From: an uncultured Clostridia bacterium | GTDB taxonomy: Bacteria; Bacillota; Clostridia; Saccharofermentanales; DTU023 | Assembly (NCBI GenBank): GCA_947254895.1 | Contig: CAMYEY010000027.1 | Location: 1-16,117, forward strand | Direction: 5' to 3' | DNA length: 16,117 nucleotides | Part shown: positions 6,642-13,733 of the stretch, one piece after another | How the letters are laid out: every line of letters starts with the position of its first letter | Numbering within the stretch: position 1 is the stretch's first letter | Position numbers and translations under genes: made by a program | The notes under the pieces: model-generated | Database searches by the model: none | What the model was told of the DNA's origin: nothing | What the model saw: the letters and a program-made list of their open reading frames with translations, nothing else

Positions 6642-8372
6642 TTAGCGGTGAAGGTTTTCCCATTGATTACACCAGACTAAATCATTCGCTTTTCCTTTGA
6701 AATTCGTTTCTCCAACTAACTTGGATACCAGTGCTTTGATGACCGTCGGTGTATTGCTGTAGGCGTTAATAAACGTACGCATCATGCTTAAGTCATGAAG
6801 GTGGGTGGTGTAGTTCAGAGAAATACCAACTGTCGGAAGCTCATACTGATACCAAGGCATAGCGTTACTAACAGCACAAGGCCAATCAATTCTATAATTA
6901 TTTTGCGAGGCATAGCCAAAAATATCGACAATCAATATGACGGCATCATACTTTTTCTTAAATTCCTCCACTGACCCCTTCACACGGCTTTCACCATAAT
7001 TCATGGTTACAGTAAATCCCCTGCGTTCAAGTTCTTCCTTCATGCAATCTGCAGGTTCCGTATGGTTAGCCAGATCGCCCATATTATTTCGCACATAGTT
7101 CACTAGCAACCTCTTGTGCTTGTCTGGATTCAAGGGCAAGACATTTAACTTATCTTTAAGCAGGCAAATGCTTGCATCAGCAGCTTCTCTTGCATATTCT
7201 AGGTGCTCTGGGCAGCCAATGACCTCCAATGCATCTCCGCTTTTCTGGAGTTCTCCTCTTGCCCCTTTACCGGCTAAATCCAGCCTGGCCTTTAGCCCCA
7301 AGATTCTTCTCACTGCATCATCAAGGCGTTCAGGAGTGATAATCCCCGACTTGTAACCTTGGAGCATGTAATTAAAGTCTTCATCTAACTCATTGAAAAA
7401 GAGAAACATATCACAACCGGCAGCAATGGATAAGGGCACATAATCTTTTCGAGGCATAGAGGCCGTCATCCCCAACATGTGGCTTGCATCCGTCACTAGC
7501 AAGCCGTTAAAACCTAGTTGCTCCTTCAGTAGGCCTGTGATCAACTCTGGAGAGAGTGTTGCCGGCAAAATATGTTCATCATCCAATTGTGGGTTGAGGT
7601 GTTTAGAATAGGTAGGCATAGCGATGTGACCAGCCATCATCATAGGAACCCCTCGGTCAATGTGGTGTTTATAAACACGCCCAAAAGAGGCATCCCACTC
7701 TTCAACAGAAAGATCATTGATTCCTAAAACCATGTGTTGGTCTCGCTCCTCAATGCCGTCGCCCGGAAAGTGCTTAATACAGGTTATCATCTGGCCTGAA
7801 GAAGCCGCCTCAAAGCCATCAATATAGGCTGATGTATACTCTATAACCTTGTCTGCGGTGTCGCCATAAGCTCTCGTATTCACGATGGTGTTACGCCAGT
7901 TGAATAAGATATCCACACAGGGGTCAAAGTTAACATTGATACCCAAGGCCTGTGCCTCTTTAGCGGAAACATAACCTGCATGGTATGCCACATCCGGAAC
8001 CCCTGCAGCCTCCGAAGCTGCCCCAGAGGCTATGTAGGTACCATCACTACAAGCCCCATTGCCGCCAGAGTCACAGTTTGCTGCAATAAGCAAGGGAATT
8101 TTGCTATATTCCTGAAGGTTGTTGAGGAGTTTTTGCACCTGAGCAGAGTCCCCTCCCTGGTAGCGGGCACCTCCAATATGATATTTTTCGATGATTTTCC
8201 TGTTATCAAGCTTGGTTTTATTGTACTGATTTTCTTCACTAAAAAAGAGATTAAAGAAAAGCTGTCCGATCTTTTCTTCTAAAGTCATAGCACCTAGAGT
8301 CTTTTCAACCCAATCAACCTGCTTCTCAGTCAAGTAATAGGGTTTTTTTGTCAAATCTACTAACCGTGGCAT
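6642..8372 (-). CDS. GH3 glycosidase, beta-N-acetylhexosaminidase (NagZ) type
   Basis: This 576-residue protein has a GH3 TIM-barrel domain (about 20-365) and a C-terminal alpha/beta domain (about 390-560). The barrel begins with MTLEEKIGQLF (29-39). The NagZ-class loop reads KHFPGDG (200-206) followed by D211-Q-H213, matching the K-H-F-P-G-x-G-x4-D-x-H pattern whose Asp-His pair does acid/base catalysis in beta-N-acetylhexosaminidases. The likely nucleophile is D295 in LLVTDASHMLG. There is no signal peptide, so it acts in the cytoplasm on imported oligosaccharides. With uidA downstream it could alternate removal of N-acetylhexosamine and glucuronic acid from hyaluronan- or chondroitin-like chains. 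It follows the HAD gene after 24 nt with a GAGG ribosome binding site. Exact substrate specificity (GlcNAc, GalNAc or a plain beta-glucoside) is not settled by sequence. Confidence 0.88.
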   Translation of the reverse strand: MPRLVDLTKKPYYLTEKQVDWVEKTLGAMTLEEKIGQLFFNLFFSEENQYNKTKLDNRKIIEKYHIGGARYQGGDSAQVQKLLNNLQEYSKIPLLIAANCDSGGNGACSDGTYIASGAASEAAGVPDVAYHAGYVSAKEAQALGINVNFDPCVDILFNWRNTIVNTRAYGDTADKVIEYTSAYIDGFEAASSGQMITCIKHFPGDGIEERDQHMVLGINDLSVEEWDASFGRVYKHHIDRGVPMMMAGHIAMPTYSKHLNPQLDDEHILPATLSPELITGLLKEQLGFNGLLVTDASHMLGMTASMPRKDYVPLSIAAGCDMFLFFNELDEDFNYMLQGYKSGIITPERLDDAVRRILGLKARLDLAGKGARGELQKSGDALEVIGCPEHLEYAREAADASICLLKDKLNVLPLNPDKHKRLLVNYVRNNMGDLANHTEPADCMKEELERRGFTVTMNYGESRVKGSVEEFKKKYDAVILIVDIFGYASQNNYRIDWPCAVSNAMPWYQYELPTVGISLNYTTHLHDLSMMRTFINAYSNTPTVIKALVSKLVGETNFKGKANDLVWCNQWENLHR

Positions 8373-8396
8373 AAGTTTAACCTCACAAATATTTTA

Positions 8397-9215
8397 TTAA
8401 TCAAATTGTTTGCTAAATCTATCCAAGATACTGGCCTGGACCTGGTCAAAGGCTCCCGAAATGAAGATATCCAGGTATGTGTCCGTAAATTCTTTCCACG
8501 ATTCTCCCTCTTTACGGACGAGAATAGGGTAAAAAAAGATGTCATTTTGTAGGGCAGCATCCCTATCACCAACTGCATCACCAAGTAAAAGGATATTTTC
8601 CTTGCTATAACCTTTTTGCTCCAGAAGGTCTTTAACGCAGTCAGACTTATGGCCAAAACTTTGACCATAAACATAATCAACATACTGCATCAGACCGTAA
8701 TGGGTCCATTCTGTTTTGATGGCTTGCTCGTTGGCAGAACTGACGATCGCGATCTCTAGGCCCTTGCTTTTAATAATTTGCAAGGCAGCTAAAACACCGG
8801 AAAATGGCTGGAGTTGAGCTACCCCTAGGTCTTGAGCTATTCCCTGGTTAACCAGCTGACTCCACTCAAGTGCCTTATGCAACATGAGGTCTCCAGTCCG
8901 GTCTGCTGCCTTTTCCAAGGCCGCTTCAGAAAATTCCGGAGTCGTATCCACCCATTCAGTAAGTTCATCCAAAGAAAAATCTTCGATGCCTATTGAAGCT
9001 GAAAACTCATTGAGTAACTTAGCTAATGACTGGAAACGGTTGATGCCCCGAGTCATAGAATAGAGGTTAACCTCATTCCACCGCTGTAAAAAGGCAGCCT
9101 CATCCTTAATTTGGAAAACCTCCACAGCCAAGGGACCAAACATATGAACATGCTTTATGGTCATCGTATCCATAGCACATCCATCTGAATCAATACAAAT
9201 GATCTTCTTTCCCAT
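8397..9215 (-). CDS. HAD-superfamily hydrolase of unknown substrate
   Basis: This 272-residue protein carries all four haloacid-dehalogenase motifs. Motif I is IDSDGCAMD with nucleophile D9 and acid/base D11, motif II is S159/S160 in IVSSAN, motif III is K190 in GHKSD, and motif IV is GDAVGDRDA with D213 and D217. A long alpha-helical cap (about 20-135) lies between motifs I and II, so it is a class-C1 HAD, probably a cytoplasmic phosphatase or phosphotransferase acting on a small sugar phosphate. The cap includes an unusual NEVNLYSMTRGINRF stretch that I do not associate with any characterised phosphatase. It is the first gene after a good promoter and has a strong AGGAGG site, so it leads the glycosidase/ABC unit. 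Superfamily is sure; reaction is unknown. Confidence 0.88.
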   Translation of the reverse strand: MGKKIICIDSDGCAMDTMTIKHVHMFGPLAVEVFQIKDEAAFLQRWNEVNLYSMTRGINRFQSLAKLLNEFSASIGIEDFSLDELTEWVDTTPEFSEAALEKAADRTGDLMLHKALEWSQLVNQGIAQDLGVAQLQPFSGVLAALQIIKSKGLEIAIVSSANEQAIKTEWTHYGLMQYVDYVYGQSFGHKSDCVKDLLEQKGYSKENILLLGDAVGDRDAALQNDIFFYPILVRKEGESWKEFTDTYLDIFISGAFDQVQASILDRFSKQFD

Positions 9216-9283
9216 TCCTCTTCCTCCTTACCAAGCAAGCTCCCTAAAAGACCAAGCGGCAGCGGCACAATAAATTTTGAATC

Positions 9284-9312
9284 ATTATATCATTGTAAGC
9301 AAAGCACAACAA
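9284..9312 (-). promoter_or_regulatory. Sigma-A-type promoter for the HAD-GH3-uidA unit
   Basis: On the minus strand there is a perfect TATAAT (9284-9289) preceded by TG one base upstream, giving an extended -10 element. A TTGTTG -35 candidate (9307-9312) lies at the ideal 17-nt spacing. The start codon at 9215 is about 69 nt downstream of the -10. Just upstream lie an imperfect inverted repeat made of two GGCC cores (about 9313-9332) and a repeated ATTGTT (about 9335-9351), possible regulator sites. The promoter fits a housekeeping sigma factor; regulator identity is unknown. Confidence 0.65.
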
Positions 9313-9368
9313 CTGGCCATTTTACGGCCCATTAATTGTTTAGATTGTTGAGTGTAGGTTAGGGGAAG

Positions 9369-9401
9369 AAAAGTTTGACCAGGACGTAGCCCGGTCAAAC
9401 T
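9369..9401 (-). terminator. Rho-independent terminator of the TTT-sulfatase-CHR unit
   Basis: AGTTTGACC (9372-9380) and GGTCAAACT (9393-9401) form a perfect 9-bp stem, with two further G-C pairs possible inside the loop. On the minus strand the stem is followed by a short U-rich run (TTTCTT). It lies 25 nt beyond the stop of the last CHR gene and before the promoter of the next unit, where a terminator is expected. Confidence 0.75.
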
Positions 9402-9425
9402 AAAAACGCAAGTTACAAGCCACCA

Positions 9426-9995
9426 CTAAAAAACGGAATAAAGGATCAAGCCAACTAGACCTGATCCCAACATAACTTTTATGGGATCCGGTTTTTTTAT
9501 TCTTAAGATGAGAAAAGCTACAACAAAAATAAAAATAGCTATAAAGTCAAAACTACTTGTTGAACTGAGTTCAAGAAAACTGCTGATCTGACAAAAGGCC
9601 AAAGCCATTATAGCTAAGGCAGCAGACGCTATTGTAGCAACCACAGTAGGTCTGAGACCTGATAAGATACCGCCCACAAGTGTAAGTTCTCTGTATTTGT
9701 AGTATAGAAAAGCCAAAGTCAGGACTATGATCGAGGATGGTAGAATACAGCCAAGGCTGGCTACAATTGCTCCCGGAATCCCTGCCACCCTGATACCCAC
9801 GAAGGTTGCTGAATTGATTGCTATTGGACCAGGGGTCATCTCTGCTATCGTAGCTATATCAGCAAATTGGGCCATGGTTAACCAGCCATGCTGCGTTACC
9901 ACTTCTTCTTGTATTAAGGGTATAGCAGCATATCCCCCGCCAATACTGAAAAGACCAATTTCAATAAAACTGAGCAAAAGTTTTAAATAAATCAC
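9426..9995 (-). CDS. Chromate-transporter-family (CHR) half protein, second of pair
   Basis: This is a 189-residue membrane protein made of a single CHR domain. The N-terminal signature reads FSIGGGYAAIPLI (16-28), followed by GWL (37-39) and the EMTPGPIAINSATFVG segment (52-67). About five to six hydrophobic segments follow. CHR proteins move chromate and related oxyanions; sulfate is a known competitor. In Bacillota the domain often occurs as two separate half-size genes (B. subtilis YwrA/YwrB type), which act together. The GTG start shares its G with the TAG stop of the preceding CHR gene (TAGTG), so translation is coupled. Its place at the end of a sulfatase operon suggests sulfate as the physiological ion; this is inference. 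Confidence 0.9.
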   Translation of the reverse strand: MIYLKLLLSFIEIGLFSIGGGYAAIPLIQEEVVTQHGWLTMAQFADIATIAEMTPGPIAINSATFVGIRVAGIPGAIVASLGCILPSSIIVLTLAFLYYKYRELTLVGGILSGLRPTVVATIASAALAIMALAFCQISSFLELSSTSSFDFIAIFIFVVAFLILRIKKPDPIKVMLGSGLVGLILYSVF

Positions 9996-10612
9996 TATTT
10001 TTCAGCTCCTCTCCGATCCGGCTTGGAATTTGTTTGTTGATTTTTTCTCTTTTTTATCTGAATCAAACTATCCAACAGTCCAACCAAAGCCGATGCCAGA
10101 ATGATAAGGATAATGCTAATCCTAAAAAAATATACTGCAACAAAGGCCACGATCATGGTTATGACAGGCAGGATCCGTTTCAATTTGAAAATCTGTTTTG
10201 CTAAATTAATAACTGTATCTAGAATCACAGCAGCAACACCCGCCAGCATCCCCGCCATAACCATGCTGACAATACGATTATCGCGGAAAGCTTTGTAAAA
10301 AAGTGAAATTATAGAAATAATGAGAAATGGTGGAATAATCGTCCCTACAGCAGCTACTAGTGCTCCGATCACGCCAGCTATATGATAACCTACGATAATA
10401 GAGGCATTAACAGCAATTGCACCCGGAGATGACTGGGCAATGGCAACAAGATCTAGCATCTCCTCTTCTTCAATCCATCCCAGTTCATCAACAAACTTCT
10501 TACGCATCAACGGAACAATAACAAATCCTCCACCAAAAGTCGTTGCTGAAATTTCCATGGTTGATTTAAATATTTGTTTTAATCGTTCTGATTTAGTGAT
10601 TTCCGTACTCAT
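9995..10612 (-). CDS. Chromate-transporter-family (CHR) half protein, first of pair
   Basis: This 205-residue single-domain CHR protein has the signature TTFGGGFVIVPLM (about 24-36), a GW motif in DELGWIEEEEMLDL, and the AQSSPGAIAVNASIIVG segment that mirrors the one in its partner. The hydrophobic part is followed by a basic, polar C-terminal tail (KKRKNQQ onward), probably cytoplasmic. It should form a complex with the other half. The gene starts 37 nt after the anSME stop, so it belongs to the same transcript. Its GGAG is rather far from the ATG (about 15 nt), suggesting weak initiation. The two halves differ clearly in sequence, so this is an old pair, not a recent duplication. Confidence 0.9.
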   Translation of the reverse strand: MSTEITKSERLKQIFKSTMEISATTFGGGFVIVPLMRKKFVDELGWIEEEEMLDLVAIAQSSPGAIAVNASIIVGYHIAGVIGALVAAVGTIIPPFLIISIISLFYKAFRDNRIVSMVMAGMLAGVAAVILDTVINLAKQIFKLKRILPVITMIVAFVAVYFFRISIILIILASALVGLLDSLIQIKKRKNQQTNSKPDRRGAEK

Positions 10613-10649
10613 GATTTAATCCAACATCTCCATCCTTATTATTTGTTTT

Positions 10650-11744
10650 TTATCGGTTCACGATAGCTAGCATTCTATCAATGGCATAGTTAAAAAATTT
10701 TTTGTATGCAGAGCAAAAAACATTGAGTCCAATTTCCCCTGAATTTCCATCACGATATCTTCGACAACCACCTCGGCAAATGGAAGACCATTTGCATTGT
10801 TGACACTGAGGTTCAATCTTTAAAGATTCTCGGAGAAAATTTTTAGCAATCTCACTAGAAACTAAGTCCGATAAACTTTTATTTAGAATCGACCCCAGAC
10901 AATACTTATCCGAACAATAAAAGTCACACGGGTAAGCATTGCCATTGCTCTCTATTACAAGTTGTGGATTACAATGTCCAGACATACCGCACTGCTCTGG
11001 CATTATTCCTAGCAACATCCCTAACCAGTTATCAAAATGTCTATTATAACTAACTAGGCCTGCCATAAAATCTTTATACCAAAGGTCAAAACTTTCACAT
11101 AGAAATTTTCCATAGTGGTCAGCATCTAAAAACAGCTCTTGACCTAAATTTACTTTTTGCGGCTGTATACATGGGATGTACTGGTGATATTTAAAATCTT
11201 CTTTCTTAAAAAAAGTATCTGCTTCACTAACGTTGTCAGATAATTTGTTTGTTACGACAGTAAGTATATTAAAAGGAACGTCTGCCTCTCTTAAGAAATT
11301 GATCCCTTTCATAACCTGATCAAAGCTAGATTTTTTATTGGGATATATCCTATAAGCATCATGAATGTTTTTCGGACCATCTAGAGAAACCCCCAGTAAA
11401 AAATCATGTTTCTTAAAAAAGTTAGCATACTCTGCATCCAGCAAAATGCCATTGGTTTGTAGCGCATGATTTACAGGTAAATTTCTAACATTATATTTAT
11501 CAATCAGTTCTATATAATTTTCAAAAAAATCCAGACCGGCCAAAAGGGGTTCTCCACCTTGAAAAGCTATATTTACAGAATGTTTAGCAATCGAAAATAC
11601 TTTCTTAATCATGTTTTCCAAGACGCTAATACTCATAAGGTCAAAATTACCAAGCACTCTGCGTTTTACCTCATCTAAGTAAAAACAATAATCGCAGGCC
11701 AGCTGACAATTGCCTGATGCCGGTTTTACTAAAATACTGATCAT
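10650..11744 (-). CDS. Anaerobic sulfatase-maturing enzyme (radical SAM, SPASM)
   Basis: This 364-residue enzyme converts the active-site Cys (or Ser) of a sulfatase to formylglycine without oxygen. The radical SAM cluster ligands are C13-x3-C17-x2-C20. The QGGEP motif (62-66) contacts SAM. The SPASM cysteines for two auxiliary Fe-S clusters are all present: C252, C258, C273, C314, C317, C323, C327 and C344. D274, directly after C273 in YPCD, corresponds to the catalytic base D277 of the Clostridium perfringens enzyme. The spacing matches that enzyme almost residue for residue. I chose the ATG at 11744, which has AGGAG 8 nt upstream; an in-frame GTG at 11780 would add 12 unlikely residues. 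Its client is almost surely the sulfatase encoded just upstream. Confidence 0.94.
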   Translation of the reverse strand: MISILVKPASGNCQLACDYCFYLDEVKRRVLGNFDLMSISVLENMIKKVFSIAKHSVNIAFQGGEPLLAGLDFFENYIELIDKYNVRNLPVNHALQTNGILLDAEYANFFKKHDFLLGVSLDGPKNIHDAYRIYPNKKSSFDQVMKGINFLREADVPFNILTVVTNKLSDNVSEADTFFKKEDFKYHQYIPCIQPQKVNLGQELFLDADHYGKFLCESFDLWYKDFMAGLVSYNRHFDNWLGMLLGIMPEQCGMSGHCNPQLVIESNGNAYPCDFYCSDKYCLGSILNKSLSDLVSSEIAKNFLRESLKIEPQCQQCKWSSICRGGCRRYRDGNSGEIGLNVFCSAYKKFFNYAIDRMLAIVNR

Positions 11745-11817
11745 TAAAATAACTCCTGAGCCAAGGTTACCTATCCCCACCTTATATTGCCAAAATAAAC
11801 AGATCGCACCACATCAA

Positions 11818-11852
11818 CAAAGGAAAGCATGCACATCCCACACTTTCCTTTG
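11818..11852 (-). other. Intercistronic hairpin between sulfatase and anSME genes
   Basis: CAAAGGAAAG at 11818-11827 pairs perfectly with CTTTCCTTTG at 11843-11852 around a 15-nt loop. It lies in the 144-nt gap between the sulfatase stop and the anSME start. No U-tract follows on the minus strand, so it is not a typical terminator. It may protect the sulfatase mRNA end and reduce anSME expression relative to its client. Pairing is seen; role is inferred. Confidence 0.55.
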
Positions 11853-11888
11853 AATTTAATGAGTTCTCTTTTTTGCTTATATATTTGC

Positions 11889-13700
11889 TTATAATTTTCT
11901 TTTCAGCTTTTCTACAAAATAAAAGTTTTTCCCCGGATCATCACTGTAATATTTCTTAACCAAGTTTTCAAAAATCTTAGCATCAATAATTGAACTTTGA
12001 TTGTTTTCAGCAAATTGTTTAAGTTCAAGCCCAAAATCAGCTAAAAACTGATCCTGCATTGATTTGGGAACTAAGCCTAAAAACGACATGAACATTTGTT
12101 TAACATCGTCAGCCCACTCATATTCTTTAGAAAAATCAAAGCTGTCAAAATTAGGGCGAGCCCGCCTCTCCTCCGCAACATCCTTGGCTTCATACTTTTT
12201 ATTCTTATCTAATCCTAACCTAAAGAATTGTTCATCCGGGGCCTCATGCCTGATGAGTTGCTCAATTAAGAGGTTTATCGCTCTTGCCTCTAAATCCAAA
12301 TCATCTACCGGGATCTCTTGTTCCGGATCATTTTTTAAGTCCCACAACAAATTCCCGTATTGGAAAGAGTTGCAAAAAGTTGCGTTTTTCAATCTAGATA
12401 AAACAGGAATTTTAAGAACCTTTGCACCTTTTGTAAAAGAGAAACCATCATGCAAACTGGCTTCTGCTAAGTCCTCTACTCCGAAAAATCCTTGTTGATG
12501 GGTCGGCATAACCGTATATTCATAGAGAGGGGAATTGTCTACACGTGCTGAAGCTCTCATATAAAGATAATTATCAAAAACGATGTTGACAAATGATCCA
12601 TGAAAACCAAAGAGGATACTATCATGGATAGGCTCGCTCTTTTCTAACGTTTTACTGATAGAAACACCTGTCATTTCCTTTGGCTGGTCTAGGCCAAAAT
12701 AATCTAATAAAGTAGGAGCTATATCTGTGGTTTGTGCCAAAAAGTTCGATCTGGATTTTTTTAGCTTATAGCGTGGGTCCCAGATAAAGAAAGGGGTATG
12801 TGCAATTTCGTTATAGCAAGGCATAACTGACTTAGCCCACCACTCTTTTTCACCCAATAAAAATCCATGATCTGTGTTTACAATGAGCAGGGTGTCCTCC
12901 CAAAGATTCAATTCATCCATCTTATCAAGTAGCCTGCCAAGGGTTTTATCGCACATGGATACTAAGGCCTTATAGTTTCGCCTTGCCAGTCTAATCTGTT
13001 CTTCTGTCTCTGTAACAGGGGCATAAGGCGGCCAATCAAATACTTTTTCATCACGTACAGCCTCATCTGAATATAAGTTTTTAAACTCCTCCGGACTATC
13101 AAATGGCTCATGTGGATCAAACATCTCAACCTGCAAAAACCAATTATCCTCTTTAGAGTTTTTATCTAGAAATTCCAGAGCTCTATCACAACAAGTACTT
13201 TGCGGCCACTCATTGGTATCCGAGATATATTTTCTATTATGCCAACTATCACGCCACCATTTTGGGTGTGTAAACTCTCTCATAGTTTTTACATGCTCAG
13301 GTACTTCCGGCTCTGCAACATCTGGCCTCCAAGCATCCGCTTCTTGCCCTCTAACCATTTCACAAGAGGAATATCTTGTATGGTAAGTTGCCCCACCATC
13401 TTCCCAATAATGATAATGGTCAGTAATAAGGTGGGTATAGATACCCCTCCTCTGTAGCAATTCAAACACCGAATTATCAAATGGCTCAACTGGCCCCCAA
13501 CTTCTGTGCAAAAAGCTGTAACGTCCAGTATGCAAATCTCTACGGGCAGGAATGCAAGGTAAGCTTCCCACATAAAAGTTATCAAAACATACAGTTTGAT
13601 CCGACAATCTATCAAAGTTTGGTGCAACAGTATCACTATTACCATAGTTAGGTAAAGACCGCCTATTAAGCGAATCATACATTATCATAATAGCTCTCAT
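11889..13700 (-). CDS. Type I (formylglycine) sulfatase, Cys-type, cytoplasmic
   Basis: This 603-residue alkaline-phosphatase-fold enzyme hydrolyses sulfate esters. The maturation motif reads LPCIPARRDLHTGR (47-60): C49 is the formylglycine site, with P51 and R53 in the C-x-P-x-R core and the LHTGR helper motif behind it. Metal and substrate residues visible are D9 in MYDS, H197 in FDPHEPF, and D277-H278 in NTDHGFLLGE. The protein starts straight into the first strand with no signal peptide, so it acts in the cytoplasm on an imported substrate. About 130 charged, helical C-terminal residues follow the core and make it longer than many sulfatases. The ATG has a GGAG site 6 nt upstream. TTT transporter genes precede it and anSME follows. 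The exact sulfated substrate is unknown. Confidence 0.94.
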   Translation of the reverse strand: MRAIMIMYDSLNRRSLPNYGNSDTVAPNFDRLSDQTVCFDNFYVGSLPCIPARRDLHTGRYSFLHRSWGPVEPFDNSVFELLQRRGIYTHLITDHYHYWEDGGATYHTRYSSCEMVRGQEADAWRPDVAEPEVPEHVKTMREFTHPKWWRDSWHNRKYISDTNEWPQSTCCDRALEFLDKNSKEDNWFLQVEMFDPHEPFDSPEEFKNLYSDEAVRDEKVFDWPPYAPVTETEEQIRLARRNYKALVSMCDKTLGRLLDKMDELNLWEDTLLIVNTDHGFLLGEKEWWAKSVMPCYNEIAHTPFFIWDPRYKLKKSRSNFLAQTTDIAPTLLDYFGLDQPKEMTGVSISKTLEKSEPIHDSILFGFHGSFVNIVFDNYLYMRASARVDNSPLYEYTVMPTHQQGFFGVEDLAEASLHDGFSFTKGAKVLKIPVLSRLKNATFCNSFQYGNLLWDLKNDPEQEIPVDDLDLEARAINLLIEQLIRHEAPDEQFFRLGLDKNKKYEAKDVAEERRARPNFDSFDFSKEYEWADDVKQMFMSFLGLVPKSMQDQFLADFGLELKQFAENNQSSIIDAKIFENLVKKYYSDDPGKNFYFVEKLKRKL

Positions 13701-13733
13701 AATAGTCTCCGTATCTACTACAAATTGAAAAGT

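Noticed and set aside
6615..6650. Duplicated ACCGCTAA around the GH3 stop codon
   Set aside because: It is a short direct repeat with no dyad symmetry, T-tract or further copies; chance or minor slippage explains it.
8360..8683. 107-codon minus-strand frame overlapping the HAD gene
   Set aside because: It overlaps HAD motif IV in another frame, with hydrophobic runs but no recognisable family.
9240..9312. CcpA cre box near the HAD promoter
   Set aside because: The nearest candidate (TGCTTTGCTTACA) lacks the central CG and proper spacing of the cre consensus.
9426..10612. The two CHR genes read as one full-length chromate transporter broken by a frameshift
   Set aside because: Each half is a complete CHR domain with its own signature and start, the junction is a clean TAGTG overlap, and paired half-size CHR genes are normal in Bacillota.
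12064..12498. 144-codon plus-strand open frame opposite the sulfatase
   Set aside because: It is antisense to the sulfatase C-terminal region, serine/lysine-rich with no recognisable domain; it looks like a shadow of the real reading frame.
13289..13678. 129-codon minus-strand frame inside the sulfatase gene
   Set aside because: It is the sulfatase N-terminal region read in another frame; the true frame carries the formylglycine motif.
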